DNA of 64,000 nt from assembly GCF_003340345.1 (NCBI RefSeq), contig NZ_PPTQ01000012.1:1-64000 (forward strand), in the 5' to 3' direction. Source of the stretch: Paraeggerthella hongkongensis (GTDB lineage Bacteria > Actinomycetota > Coriobacteriia > Coriobacteriales > Eggerthellaceae). The notes under the pieces were generated by a model. That model did no database searches, was not told the origin of the DNA, and saw only the letters and a list, made by a program, of their open reading frames with translations. Positions 9,481 to 17,810 of the stretch are shown here, in pieces. Numbering within the stretch: the stretch's first letter is position 1; the number at the start of each line of letters is the position of its first letter. The position numbers and the translations under genes were made by a program.

Positions 9481-10482
9481 ATGCCGGCTATCATCACGCA
9501 TGACTTTTTCGGACGAGACGTGTACGACCGTCTGTTTTCCCTTATCGGCGGCTCGCGCGACGAAGCCGACGCCTTCCTTCTGGGCAACCAGGGCCCTGAC
9601 CCGCTGTTCTACACCGTCATCAGCCCCGGCCTGAGGTCGCACAATCGCCTGGGCAACACCATGCACAGCGAAAAGCCCGCCGAACTGCTCAAAGCGTTCA
9701 AAGACTCGCTCTCGATCCTCAGCAGCGCCGAGCTGCCCATGGGCCGCGCGTACGCGCTGGGCTTCCTGTGCCACTACACGCTGGATTCCACCATGCACCC
9801 GTTCGTGTTCTTCCACGAGTACCGTCTGTGCGACGCCGGCGAACCCGGCCTGTCGCGCGAAGACGGCTCCGAGGTTCACGGCGTCATCGAAAGCGAGCTC
9901 GACGAGCTGGTTCTGTTCAAGAAGCGCGGGGTTACCGTTGCCGCGTTCAATCCCTCCGAGGAAATCCTCAAAGCAAGCGACTTCGCGCTGAACGTAATCT
10001 CGAAGATGTTCGCCTACGCTGCTCTCACCGTGTACGGCGCGATCGTTCCCGCCGACCTGTTCGAGCGAGCCGTGAAGAACTTCCGCCTGGTCCAACGCGT
10101 GTTCTACTCCCCCACCGGAGCCAAGCGCGCCGTGGCGGGACGCCTGGAACGGATTCTGCGCCCGCACTCGTTCTTCCAGTCTATGAGCCATCGCCCGATC
10201 GAGCTGACGGAAAGCCCGTTCGACAACCGGCAGCACCGCCCCTGGGAGAACCCCTTCACGGGAGAGGTGCGCACGGTCGGCTTCTGGGACCTGTACAACG
10301 AAGCGCTCGAAAAAGCATACGGGAACATCTCCGCGTTCGACCGGGAAAGCTTCAACCTGGAAGATGCTCGCACCCTGACCGACAACCTGGACTTTTCGGG
10401 CGAGCCGACGGTAGCGGTGCTCGTTTCCGTCGAAGACGGCGCGAAAGACGAAGCTCCTTCCACCTCGTTTGCGGACGCGTAA
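9481..10482 (+). CDS. zinc-dependent phospholipase C-like protein
   Basis: 333 aa, start at 9481 (MPAIITHDFFG) behind CGGAG. The histidine and aspartate pattern of the zinc-dependent phospholipase C family is visible: ITHDFFG at the N-terminus, LGNQGPDPLF, HSEKP, and GFLCHYTLDSTMHPFVFFH with several metal-binding His residues. No signal peptide is seen, so it is probably cytoplasmic and its lipid substrate is uncertain. It is followed after 6 bp by a TRIC-type channel gene, suggesting one transcript. Confidence 0.75.
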   Translation: MPAIITHDFFGRDVYDRLFSLIGGSRDEADAFLLGNQGPDPLFYTVISPGLRSHNRLGNTMHSEKPAELLKAFKDSLSILSSAELPMGRAYALGFLCHYTLDSTMHPFVFFHEYRLCDAGEPGLSREDGSEVHGVIESELDELVLFKKRGVTVAAFNPSEEILKASDFALNVISKMFAYAALTVYGAIVPADLFERAVKNFRLVQRVFYSPTGAKRAVAGRLERILRPHSFFQSMSHRPIELTESPFDNRQHRPWENPFTGEVRTVGFWDLYNEALEKAYGNISAFDRESFNLEDARTLTDNLDFSGEPTVAVLVSVEDGAKDEAPSTSFADA

Positions 10483-10488
10483 GCGCCC

Positions 10489-11448
10489 ATGCTGGAAGTA
10501 GTCCTCGCCATCCCCTTCTGGCTCGAGCTTGCCGCATCGTTGACCGGCGGGCTGTCCGGCGCCATGAGCGCCGTACGGGCGCGCTACGACATATTCGGCG
10601 TGGTGTGCATCGCCATCATCACCGGTCTTGCCGGCGGCATCATGCGCGACGTGCTGCTTCAGAACTACGGCATTTACGCATTTCAGAAACCTACGCTTAT
10701 CATAGCCTGCGCCGTTGCGGGCGTGGTGGTGTTCTACTTCGGCAAGCTGGCTACGTACTTGGACCCCGTAGTGGATCTTCTGGACAACCTGTCCGTAGCC
10801 CTGTGGGCCGTCATCAGCGTGGGCAAAGCCACGTCGGCCGGGCTCGACATCGTGCCCGCTATCATCTTGGGCACCATCACCGCTGTGGGAGGCGGCATCC
10901 TGCGCGACATTTGCATGAATCGGGAGCCGGAAGCGTTTCAGGCAGGAGCCCTGTACGGCAGCGCGGCGCTGGTAGGCAGCATCGTGTACGCAGTGCTGCA
11001 CCAAAACCATATCCTGGATCATTATGCGGAAATCATCTGCGTGACCATCGTTTTGGGACTTCGTTACGCGTCGCTTTTCTTCGGATGGCGCACGCAAGAG
11101 CCGCGCGATTACTCGGACGTGGTGGCAAGCGCCGTGGCTCGTCCTGTGAAGTCGGTCGCCCGCCGCGTGCGGCCGCCGAAGGGAAAGATCGAACGCGAGC
11201 GCGAGCGCAAAACGGCGTACGACAAGCTGCGTCGCCTTTGGCGAGCGCCGGGCAGCACGTCGCCGTTGCCGCCCGTAGCGAATACGACGAACGCCGACGG
11301 CGACGGGGCCGCAGCATCGATGCCGTCGCAGGCCAGCGACCCCAGCGATCGCATCATCGTCAACCGGGAAGAGCTGCGCCGCTTCATCGACAACACCGGG
11401 GGATCGAACGACGAAGACGAGCGCGACCCCTTCGAGCCGCGCTCGTAG
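10489..11448 (+). CDS. TRIC/UPF0126 family cation channel-like membrane protein
   Basis: 319 aa. The first 200 residues form two homologous triplets of helices with the repeated glycine-rich motif (GLAGGIMRDVL and AVGGGILRDICM), diagnostic of the UPF0126 family that is related to trimeric intracellular cation channels. The remaining 120 residues are hydrophilic, basic then acidic (RRVRPPKGKIERERERK), longer than the usual 200-aa member and probably cytoplasmic. The gene starts 6 bp after the phospholipase-like gene. Confidence 0.8.
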   Translation: MLEVVLAIPFWLELAASLTGGLSGAMSAVRARYDIFGVVCIAIITGLAGGIMRDVLLQNYGIYAFQKPTLIIACAVAGVVVFYFGKLATYLDPVVDLLDNLSVALWAVISVGKATSAGLDIVPAIILGTITAVGGGILRDICMNREPEAFQAGALYGSAALVGSIVYAVLHQNHILDHYAEIICVTIVLGLRYASLFFGWRTQEPRDYSDVVASAVARPVKSVARRVRPPKGKIERERERKTAYDKLRRLWRAPGSTSPLPPVANTTNADGDGAAASMPSQASDPSDRIIVNREELRRFIDNTGGSNDEDERDPFEPRS

Positions 11449-11478
11449 AAGCAAGCGCCCGCACGCCTTGCAGGCGCG

Positions 11479-11514
11479 AGCTCGCCGACGAAGCCGATGC
11501 CTCGTCGGCGAGCT
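11479..11514. terminator. bidirectional hairpin between convergent genes
   Basis: A perfect 13-bp stem (AGCTCGCCGACGA / TCGTCGGCGAGCT) with a 10-base loop lies between the convergent TRIC and DUF47 genes. U-tracts are weak on both sides, but position and symmetry suit a bidirectional terminator. Confidence 0.7.
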
Positions 11515-11520
11515 TGTTCG

Positions 11521-12150
11521 CTACACGTTTTTCAGCAGCACCGTGTTCATGGTGTCGGCAACATGCTCGCATGCGTCGCAGCAGCGCTCCATGCGGTCGA
11601 AGATCTGGGACCACACCAGCACGCGCATGGGGTTTTCGCGGTCGTGCGTATGCAGCTTGCGAATGACCTGCAGGTACAGCTGGTCGGCCTCTTCCTCGTA
11701 CGTGTTGACGTCCACGATCAGCTGCTTGAACTTCTTGGACTTCTTGAAGTTGCGGAAATCCTCCATGGCCGTGTCCAGAGCCTCGCAGCTCTTCTTGATC
11801 AGACAGGCGAACTCGAGTGCGTCATGGTGCATGAAGTGCACGTCGTACATGTAAAAACGCTGGATCACGTCCTCGATGTAGTCGATGATGTTGTCCAAAA
11901 ACTGCGACATGTCGATGATGTCCTCGCGCTCGATAGGCGTGATGAAGTCGGTGGCAACCGTCCTGAAAATCGCATGGTTGATCTCGTCGCCCTCGTGCTC
12001 GAGCTCATGCGCGCGCTCCATGGCGCCTCTCAGGTTCTCAGCCTCCGTGAACTTCTCGATTGCTTCGATCAGCAAGTCGGCTTCCTGCATGGCCAACTTG
12101 GTCTGCTTCTCGAACGCGTCAAAGTAATCGAACTTTTCCTTCTTGGCCAT
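11521..12150 (-). CDS. DUF47/PhoU-like phosphate transport accessory protein
   Basis: 209 aa, soluble and alpha-helical, with the metal-binding pattern AHELEHEGDEINH and later DACEHVADTMNTVL typical of DUF47 proteins. These partner with low-affinity Pit phosphate permeases and probably regulate them. The gene follows the pit gene by 10 bp on the same strand, which fits. The start at 12150 is behind a GGAGG site. Confidence 0.88.
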   Translation of the reverse strand: MAKKEKFDYFDAFEKQTKLAMQEADLLIEAIEKFTEAENLRGAMERAHELEHEGDEINHAIFRTVATDFITPIEREDIIDMSQFLDNIIDYIEDVIQRFYMYDVHFMHHDALEFACLIKKSCEALDTAMEDFRNFKKSKKFKQLIVDVNTYEEEADQLYLQVIRKLHTHDRENPMRVLVWSQIFDRMERCCDACEHVADTMNTVLLKNV

Positions 12151-12160
12151 AAGGGCCTCC

Positions 12161-13213
12161 TTACGAGAACATCAGGAACAAGTGAGCGAACACGAACCCA
12201 AGCAAACCGCAGCCCGGAAACGTAAGTACCCACGTCTTCACCATTTCGACGGCAATTCCCCACTTCACGGCACTTTTTCGCTTTGCCGCGCCCACCCCCA
12301 TGATAGCCGTCGTGTTCGTATGGGTAGTAGACACCGGAAGCCCGGCGAACGTGGAGAGCATAAGACAGAAAAACGTCGCGCAACTGGCAGCGAACCCTTG
12401 GAAGGGCTCCAGCTTGACCATGTCGACCCCGACGCTTTTGATGATGCGCTCGCCGCCTACGGCGGTGCCCAATCCCATGTTGAGCGCGCAGAAGAACATC
12501 AACCAGATGGGAAGGACCATTTGATCGGCTTGGCCCACGCCGGTTGCCAACGTGATGGCAAGAACGAAGATGCTCATGAACTTTTGGCCGTCTTGCGCAC
12601 CGTGCATGAACGCTACGCCCGCGCCCGAAATCACCTGAGCCCACCGAAAGCAAGCCGCGCTTCGATGCCGATCTCTGTTGCGGCATACGCGGCCAATGAT
12701 TTTGGAGTTCGCCCACCCCAGAAAAAAGCCCAGCAACGTGGACAAAAGAATGCCGTATACGACCTTCATCCACTCCCCGCCGTTGATGGCCCCGAAACCG
12801 CCCTGCAACGCAATGGCGGCGCCCGTCAGCCCGGCGATGAGCGAATGACTCTGGCTGGTGGGGATGCCGAAGTACCACGCCGTTGCGCCCCAAACGATAA
12901 TGGCCACCATCGCGGCCATAAGCGCAATGAGCGATTGGCGGGCATCTCCCCCGAAATCGACCATGTTGAATATGGTGTGGGCAACCGCCGACGTGAACAG
13001 GGAGATGACCAGAAGGCCCAGGAAGTTGCAGATAGCCGCCATAAGGATAGCGTGCTTCGGCTTCATGGCGCGCGTCGACACCACGGTTGCGATAGCGTTG
13101 GGAGCGTCGGTCGCGCCGTTGACGACGATCACGCCGATATTGAGCAGGGTCACCGCCACCAGCACCGGGTTGGAGGCGAGCTCGGCCACAAATGCAGCCC
13201 ACTCTATGGTCAC
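12161..13213 (-). CDS. pit: low-affinity inorganic phosphate transporter
   Basis: 350 aa, about 10 hydrophobic segments. The two signature repeats of the PiT family are seen: GATDAPNAIATVVSTRAM near the N-terminus and VSTTHTNTTAIMGVGAAKR near the C-terminus, plus SQSHSLIAGLTG. It moves phosphate with a cation. Translation probably starts at a GTG (13213) behind AAAGGGAAC. It forms a two-gene operon with the DUF47 accessory gene. The 309-bp upstream gap is shared with the divergent narK-like gene. Confidence 0.88.
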   Translation of the reverse strand: MTIEWAAFVAELASNPVLVAVTLLNIGVIVVNGATDAPNAIATVVSTRAMKPKHAILMAAICNFLGLLVISLFTSAVAHTIFNMVDFGGDARQSLIALMAAMVAIIVWGATAWYFGIPTSQSHSLIAGLTGAAIALQGGFGAINGGEWMKVVYGILLSTLLGFFLGWANSKIIGRVCRNRDRHRSAACFRWAQVISGAGVAFMHGAQDGQKFMSIFVLAITLATGVGQADQMVLPIWLMFFCALNMGLGTAVGGERIIKSVGVDMVKLEPFQGFAASCATFFCLMLSTFAGLPVSTTHTNTTAIMGVGAAKRKSAVKWGIAVEMVKTWVLTFPGCGLLGFVFAHLFLMFS

Positions 13214-13522
13214 AAGTTCCCTTTCAACAAACCAGTAAAAAGGCTCAGCAACTCATCAGTTTAACGTAAATCTGACAAACCGAAAGGGTCTTAACCCGCT
13301 TTCCACGTCCTATTTCGTATCCAGAAGTAAAATAAACGTAAAAGGCATCCGGGAAAACCCGCATTATCGGCTCTGCCTTCGTTCGCGCGAACGCTCCGTG
13401 ATAGAGTAAGCAGTTCAATAGGGATTTCGGGCGCCGCGCACAACGCGAAGCCGAGTCCGCTTTGACGAGCGTCCGCCGGCAAACCGCTGCGGCGGCACCC
13501 CAAGGGGGAGGGGGTATCGAAC
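13214..13522. other. divergent intergenic region, pit / narK-like
   Basis: 309 bp without a gene. It must contain promoters for both neighbours. A perfect 14-bp palindrome CGTTCGCGCGAACG lies at 13380-13393, about 130 bp before the narK-like start, and could be an operator. Nothing else is recognised. Confidence 0.35.
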
Positions 13523-14665
13523 ATGGAAAAACGCCTGCAGCTGCCTTTGCAGACAGCCGACCTGATCGCCGGATTCATGGTGTGGGTGGTCTTGTCGTCG
13601 CTGCTTCCCTCCATCAAGCAAGATATCGCGATCCCGTCCGATGCGATCGCGCTGGTGACCGCCATCCCCGTCGTGCTGGGAAGCGTCCTGCGCGTGCCGT
13701 TCGGCTACTGCGCGAACCGCTTCGGCGCGCGAACCGTGTTCCTTGCCAGCTTCGCGGCGCTGCTGGTTCCCGTTTGGCTCCTGAGCGAAGCCACCACCTA
13801 CCAGGAACTGCTGGTAAGCGGCACGTTCCTGGGTATTGCGGGAGCCGTGTTCTCCGTGGGAGTCACCTCGCTGCCCAAATACTACCCGAAAGAACGACAC
13901 GGGTTCGTGAACGGCGTATACGGGTTCGGCAACATGGGAACGGCGCTGACCACCTGGCTTGCGCCGGTTGCGGCGTTGGCGCTGGGATGGCGCGGGGCCG
14001 TCAAGCTGTACCTGGTGCTGCTGGCCGTGTTCGTGATCCTGAACCTTGCGCTGGGCGATCGCAGCGAGCCTCGCGTGAAGACTCCCATCGTGCAGCAGAT
14101 GAAGCAGATCGGCGCAGATGCGCGCCTGTGGATCCTCTCGCTGTTCTACTTCGTGACCTTCGGGGCGTTCGTAGCGCTGACGGTGTACCTGCCGAACTTC
14201 CTCACGTCGCACTACCTTCTTGACGGCGTGAGCGCAGGAGCCGCCACCTCGATCTTCATCGTGACTGCCGCAACGGTTCGCGTCTTGGGCGGGTGGCTGG
14301 CCGATCGATTCGACTGCTACAAGCTGCTGGCCTGCGTATTCGTTGCGCTCGCGGCAGGTGCGGCCGTGCTGGCGCTGGCTCCCGGGCTGCCGGCGTACCT
14401 TGGAGGCATCTACCTGATCAGCATCGCCTGCGGCATCGGCAACGGAACGGTGTTCAAGCTGGTGCCGTTGTACTTCACCAAGCAAGCCGGGCCGGCAAAC
14501 GGCATCGTCTCCATGTGGGGAGGCTTGGGCGGCTTTTTTCCGCCCCTGGTTTTGTCAGCGTCCATGGCGGCCTTCGGCACGAACGCGCCCGGCCTTGCCG
14601 CTTTCGGCCTGTTCGCGCTCGCATGTCTGGCACTATCGCTGAAGATGAAGCAAAGCAGCAGGTAA
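13523..14665 (+). CDS. NarK/NNP-type nitrate-nitrite transporter (MFS)
   Basis: 380 aa with about 12 hydrophobic segments. Segments typical of nitrate/nitrite porters are present: RVPFGYCANRFGAR after helix 2, GNMGTALTTWLAP (the glycine-rich nitrate signature) in helix 5, and GNGTVFKLVPLYF in the second half. The family imports nitrate or exchanges nitrate and nitrite. The start at 13523 has a long G-rich site. No nitrate or nitrite reductase gene is in the window, so the link to respiration or assimilation is open; other small anions are possible. Confidence 0.75.
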   Translation: MEKRLQLPLQTADLIAGFMVWVVLSSLLPSIKQDIAIPSDAIALVTAIPVVLGSVLRVPFGYCANRFGARTVFLASFAALLVPVWLLSEATTYQELLVSGTFLGIAGAVFSVGVTSLPKYYPKERHGFVNGVYGFGNMGTALTTWLAPVAALALGWRGAVKLYLVLLAVFVILNLALGDRSEPRVKTPIVQQMKQIGADARLWILSLFYFVTFGAFVALTVYLPNFLTSHYLLDGVSAGAATSIFIVTAATVRVLGGWLADRFDCYKLLACVFVALAAGAAVLALAPGLPAYLGGIYLISIACGIGNGTVFKLVPLYFTKQAGPANGIVSMWGGLGGFFPPLVLSASMAAFGTNAPGLAAFGLFALACLALSLKMKQSSR

Positions 14666-14677
14666 AACGGAGCAGAA

Positions 14678-14729
14678 GGACGGGGCCGTCAAGGCGAGGC
14701 ATGAGCCTCTTCGCTCGGCGGCCCCGTCC
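14678..14729. terminator. bidirectional terminator
   Basis: GGACGGGGCCG (14678-14688) pairs with CGGCCCCGTCC (14719-14729), enclosing a smaller inner hairpin, between the convergent narK-like and MBL genes. The plus-strand side continues into a T-rich stretch. Confidence 0.75.
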
Positions 14730-14741
14730 AGCCTTGTTTCC

Positions 14742-15407
14742 TTACGCGTAGAACGCGAATACGCGCTTGCGCTCGTTGCCGATCTTGGTCAAAGCCTCGT
14801 GCCCTGGCAAAACGACCGTCTCGTCGGGCAGCGCCGCCAAACGCTTCAGGGAGCGGCGCATGGCGTTCATGTCGCCACCCTGGAAATCGGTCCGGCCGAT
14901 GGATCCGCAGAACAGCGTATCGCCCGAGATCAGCACCGGATCTCCCGCAGGATTCGTGCCGAACTGAGGGTCGAGGAACAAGCACATGCTTCCCTCGGTG
15001 TGGCCGGGGGTGACCAGCACCTTCCACGGCATGGAGCCGATCTTCACGATGTCTCCGTTGCTGACAACATGATCGACCGGGCACGGCTCGGTGCGCATGT
15101 CGTCGCGCGGCAGCTGCTTCTTGCCCTCGATGATGGGCGCGTCGATCGCCGACGCGATGACGGTTGCGCCGGTTTTGTCGCGCAGCTCCTTCGCCGCCCC
15201 CACGTGATCGGAGTGGCGATGCGTCAAAACGATGGCATCGACCGTACGATTGCCCACCGCCTTCAAAATCTCGTCGGCCTTGCAGGAAGGATCGACCACG
15301 ATGGTGGCCTCTCCGTCCGAGATGATGTACACGTTGTTGCCCAGCATGCCAAGCGTCACGAACTCGACGGGCACGCACGTGCTCTTGACCTTCTTCACCT
15401 GAGCCAT
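14742..15407 (-). CDS. metallo-beta-lactamase-fold hydrolase, glyoxalase II-like
   Basis: 221 aa. The metal-binding motif THRHSDHVG is at residues 62-70, followed by TPGHTEGSMC and SGDTLF, the full glyoxalase-II-like set. Such proteins hydrolyse thioesters or related substrates with a dinuclear metal site. It follows rel by 12 bp on the same strand, so it may be the last gene of the recJ-rel transcript, ending at the hairpin at 14678-14729. The exact substrate is unknown. Confidence 0.85.
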   Translation of the reverse strand: MAQVKKVKSTCVPVEFVTLGMLGNNVYIISDGEATIVVDPSCKADEILKAVGNRTVDAIVLTHRHSDHVGAAKELRDKTGATVIASAIDAPIIEGKKQLPRDDMRTEPCPVDHVVSNGDIVKIGSMPWKVLVTPGHTEGSMCLFLDPQFGTNPAGDPVLISGDTLFCGSIGRTDFQGGDMNAMRRSLKRLAALPDETVVLPGHEALTKIGNERKRVFAFYA

Positions 15408-15419
15408 GGACGGCCTCCT

Positions 15420-17810
15420 TTACTTTTTCTTTCCGTTGCCCTGCTTGGGCACCATGCGGCGAGCATCGAACACGCCCTCGATGCCGCGCAGCTTGCTCAA
15501 AATGGTATCGATATGGTTGATGTCCGAAACCTGGAACAAAAAGCGCATCTCCGCCATGCCGTCGCGATGAGCCGTGACGGAGCAGTTCAGCACGTTCGCT
15601 CCCATTTCGGACAGCACCACGGTCACGTCGCGCAGCAGGTTCATGCGATCGAGCGCGTCAAGGAACACCTCCACCTTGAACGACGTGTTCTTGGGAAGGT
15701 CGCGCTCCCACGCCACGTCGATGATGCGCTCCGGCGATTGCTTGAGGTCGGTTGCGTTCGGACAATCCGCGCGGTGCACCGACACGCCGCGCCCGCGCGT
15801 CACGAAGCCCAGAATCTCGTCGCCGGGCACCGGGTTGCAGCAGCGCGACAAGCGAACCAGCACGTCGTCGATACCCTTCACCACCACGCCGTTGCTGGTA
15901 TGGGCTTCGTGCTTTTTCGGACGCTTCACCGACGTCAGCATGGGCGGCAGCTTGCCCGTGGACATATCGGACGCGCCGAAGCCAAGCGTCTCGGCCTCTT
16001 CGTTGCCCTTGTCCACCAAGATCTTGAGCAGGCGGTTCGACACATGCTGGGCGCTTTCCTTGCCCGTGCCGATGTTCACCAGCATGTCGTCGGGATCGTT
16101 GTAGCCCATGTGATCGGCAACGCTCTTGATGGCGCGCATCGACTGGGCGCTCGAAATGCCCAGGCCGTGCTTGCGCATCTCGCGCGTCAGCTTGTCACGG
16201 CCGTTCTGCAAATCGTCCCCGCGGCTCACCCGGCTGAAGTACGACCGAATCTTGCTGCGCGCGCTCGGCGTCTTCACGATGTTGAGCCAGTCGCGCGAAG
16301 GGCTTGCGCTCTTCTGCGTGAGGATGTCCACGCGGTCGCCCAGCTGCAGCTCGTACGTTAGAGGCACGATGGCGCCGTTCACCTTCGCGCCAACGCAGTG
16401 GTTTCCCACCTCCGTGTGGATGGCGTACGCGAAATCGACCGGGGTCGATCCGGCTCGCAAGCTCATGACCTCGCCCTTCGGCGTGAAGACGAACACCTCC
16501 GTAGGCGCCAGGTCAACCTTGAGGTCCTTCAGGAACTCGCGCGAGTCCTGCGACTCGTCCTGCCAGTCCACCATCTGGCGAAGCCACGCCAGCTGCTGGT
16601 CGATGGCATCGCCGCCCTTGCCGCCCTTCTCCTTGTAGCGCCAGTGGGCAGCCACGCCGTATTCGCTCTGCCGATGCATGTCCTCGGTGCGAATCTGCAC
16701 CTCAAGCGGTCGACCGGCAGGGCCGATGACCGTGGTGTGCAGGCTTTGGTACATATTGAACTTCGGCATGGCGATGTAGTCTTTGAAACGCCCCGGCATG
16801 GGGTGCCACAGCGTGTGTACCGCGCCCAGAGCCGAATAGCAGTCCTTGACCGACTTCACGATCACGCGCACGGCGATCAGGTCGTAAATCTCGGAGAAGC
16901 CCTTGCCCTTCTTCGTCATCTTCTGGTAGATGGAGTACAGGTGCTTCGGGCGGCCCATGATCTGCGCCTGGATGTTCACCTTGCCCATCTCGTCATGCAG
17001 GATGCCGATGATCTGGTTGAGGTAGTCCTCCCGTTCGGCACGGCTTTCCGTAACCATGCGGCTGACCTGTTTGAACTTGTTGGGTTCCAGATAATAGAAC
17101 GACAGGTCCTCAAGCTCCCACTTGATGGAGTTGATGCCCAAGCGGTGGGCGATAGGCGCGTAGATCTCCAGGGTTTCGCGCGCTTTGAAAATGCGGCGGT
17201 CCTCGCGCAGCGCGCCCAGCGTGCGCATGTTGTGCAGGCGGTCGGCCAGCTTGATGACGATCACGCGGATGTCCTTGCTCATGGCCACGAACATCTTGCG
17301 AATGGTGGCCGCCTGCTTGTCGGACAGGCTCTCCACCTCGATGCGGGTGATCTTCGTCACGCCCTCGACCAGCTGCGACACCTGGTCGTTGAACTCTTCG
17401 GCCACCTGGGCGGCGGTCACGCTGGTATCCTCCACGGTATCGTGGAGCAACGCGGCGATGAGCGTTTCCACGTCCATGCGCAAATCGGCCAGGATAATGG
17501 CCACTTCCACGGGATGGGCCACGAACGGCTCGCCGCTTTTGCGGCACTGGCCTTCGTGCGCGTCGCTTGCGAAGCGGAACGCCTTGGCAAGAAGAGCCTC
17601 GTCGGCTTCGGAAAGATACGTCGAGGTCAAACGCTGAAGCTCGATGAAGCGGTCCTCGGGAGTATGCGACGCTTGAGCGTCCTTCTTCGCTTCGGGAGCG
17701 AACGATTTCTCGGCCACATGCGGACGGCCCAGCAGATTGTCCTCGACCGTCTGCCTGCCCGTCGATTTCGGGGCCTCGCCCAGCAGCTCTTCGCGATCGT
17801 TCTTAGTCAT
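15420..17810 (-). CDS. rel: bifunctional (p)ppGpp synthetase/hydrolase
   Basis: 796 aa, standard for a long Rel/SpoT protein. In order: HD hydrolase domain (HPVEVA about residue 99, HD at 123-124 in LLHDTVEDT), synthetase domain (FKDYIAMPKFNMYQSLHT and EVQIRTEDMH), TGS domain (VFVFTPKGEVMSL), a linker with RCCNPVPGDEI, and a C-terminal ACT domain. It makes and degrades the alarmone in response to starvation. The start MTKNDREE (17810) is chosen because GGAGGG lies 5 bases before it; the earlier in-frame ATG overlaps that site. The last 8 bp of the upstream recJ-type gene overlap this start, so translation is probably coupled. Confidence 0.93.
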   Translation of the reverse strand: MTKNDREELLGEAPKSTGRQTVEDNLLGRPHVAEKSFAPEAKKDAQASHTPEDRFIELQRLTSTYLSEADEALLAKAFRFASDAHEGQCRKSGEPFVAHPVEVAIILADLRMDVETLIAALLHDTVEDTSVTAAQVAEEFNDQVSQLVEGVTKITRIEVESLSDKQAATIRKMFVAMSKDIRVIVIKLADRLHNMRTLGALREDRRIFKARETLEIYAPIAHRLGINSIKWELEDLSFYYLEPNKFKQVSRMVTESRAEREDYLNQIIGILHDEMGKVNIQAQIMGRPKHLYSIYQKMTKKGKGFSEIYDLIAVRVIVKSVKDCYSALGAVHTLWHPMPGRFKDYIAMPKFNMYQSLHTTVIGPAGRPLEVQIRTEDMHRQSEYGVAAHWRYKEKGGKGGDAIDQQLAWLRQMVDWQDESQDSREFLKDLKVDLAPTEVFVFTPKGEVMSLRAGSTPVDFAYAIHTEVGNHCVGAKVNGAIVPLTYELQLGDRVDILTQKSASPSRDWLNIVKTPSARSKIRSYFSRVSRGDDLQNGRDKLTREMRKHGLGISSAQSMRAIKSVADHMGYNDPDDMLVNIGTGKESAQHVSNRLLKILVDKGNEEAETLGFGASDMSTGKLPPMLTSVKRPKKHEAHTSNGVVVKGIDDVLVRLSRCCNPVPGDEILGFVTRGRGVSVHRADCPNATDLKQSPERIIDVAWERDLPKNTSFKVEVFLDALDRMNLLRDVTVVLSEMGANVLNCSVTAHRDGMAEMRFLFQVSDINHIDTILSKLRGIEGVFDARRMVPKQGNGKKK

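Noticed and set aside
13380-13393. Palindrome CGTTCGCGCGAACG as a defined regulator site
   Set aside because: Short self-complementary GC-rich words arise often in this composition; only its promoter position supports it, so it is kept as a note.
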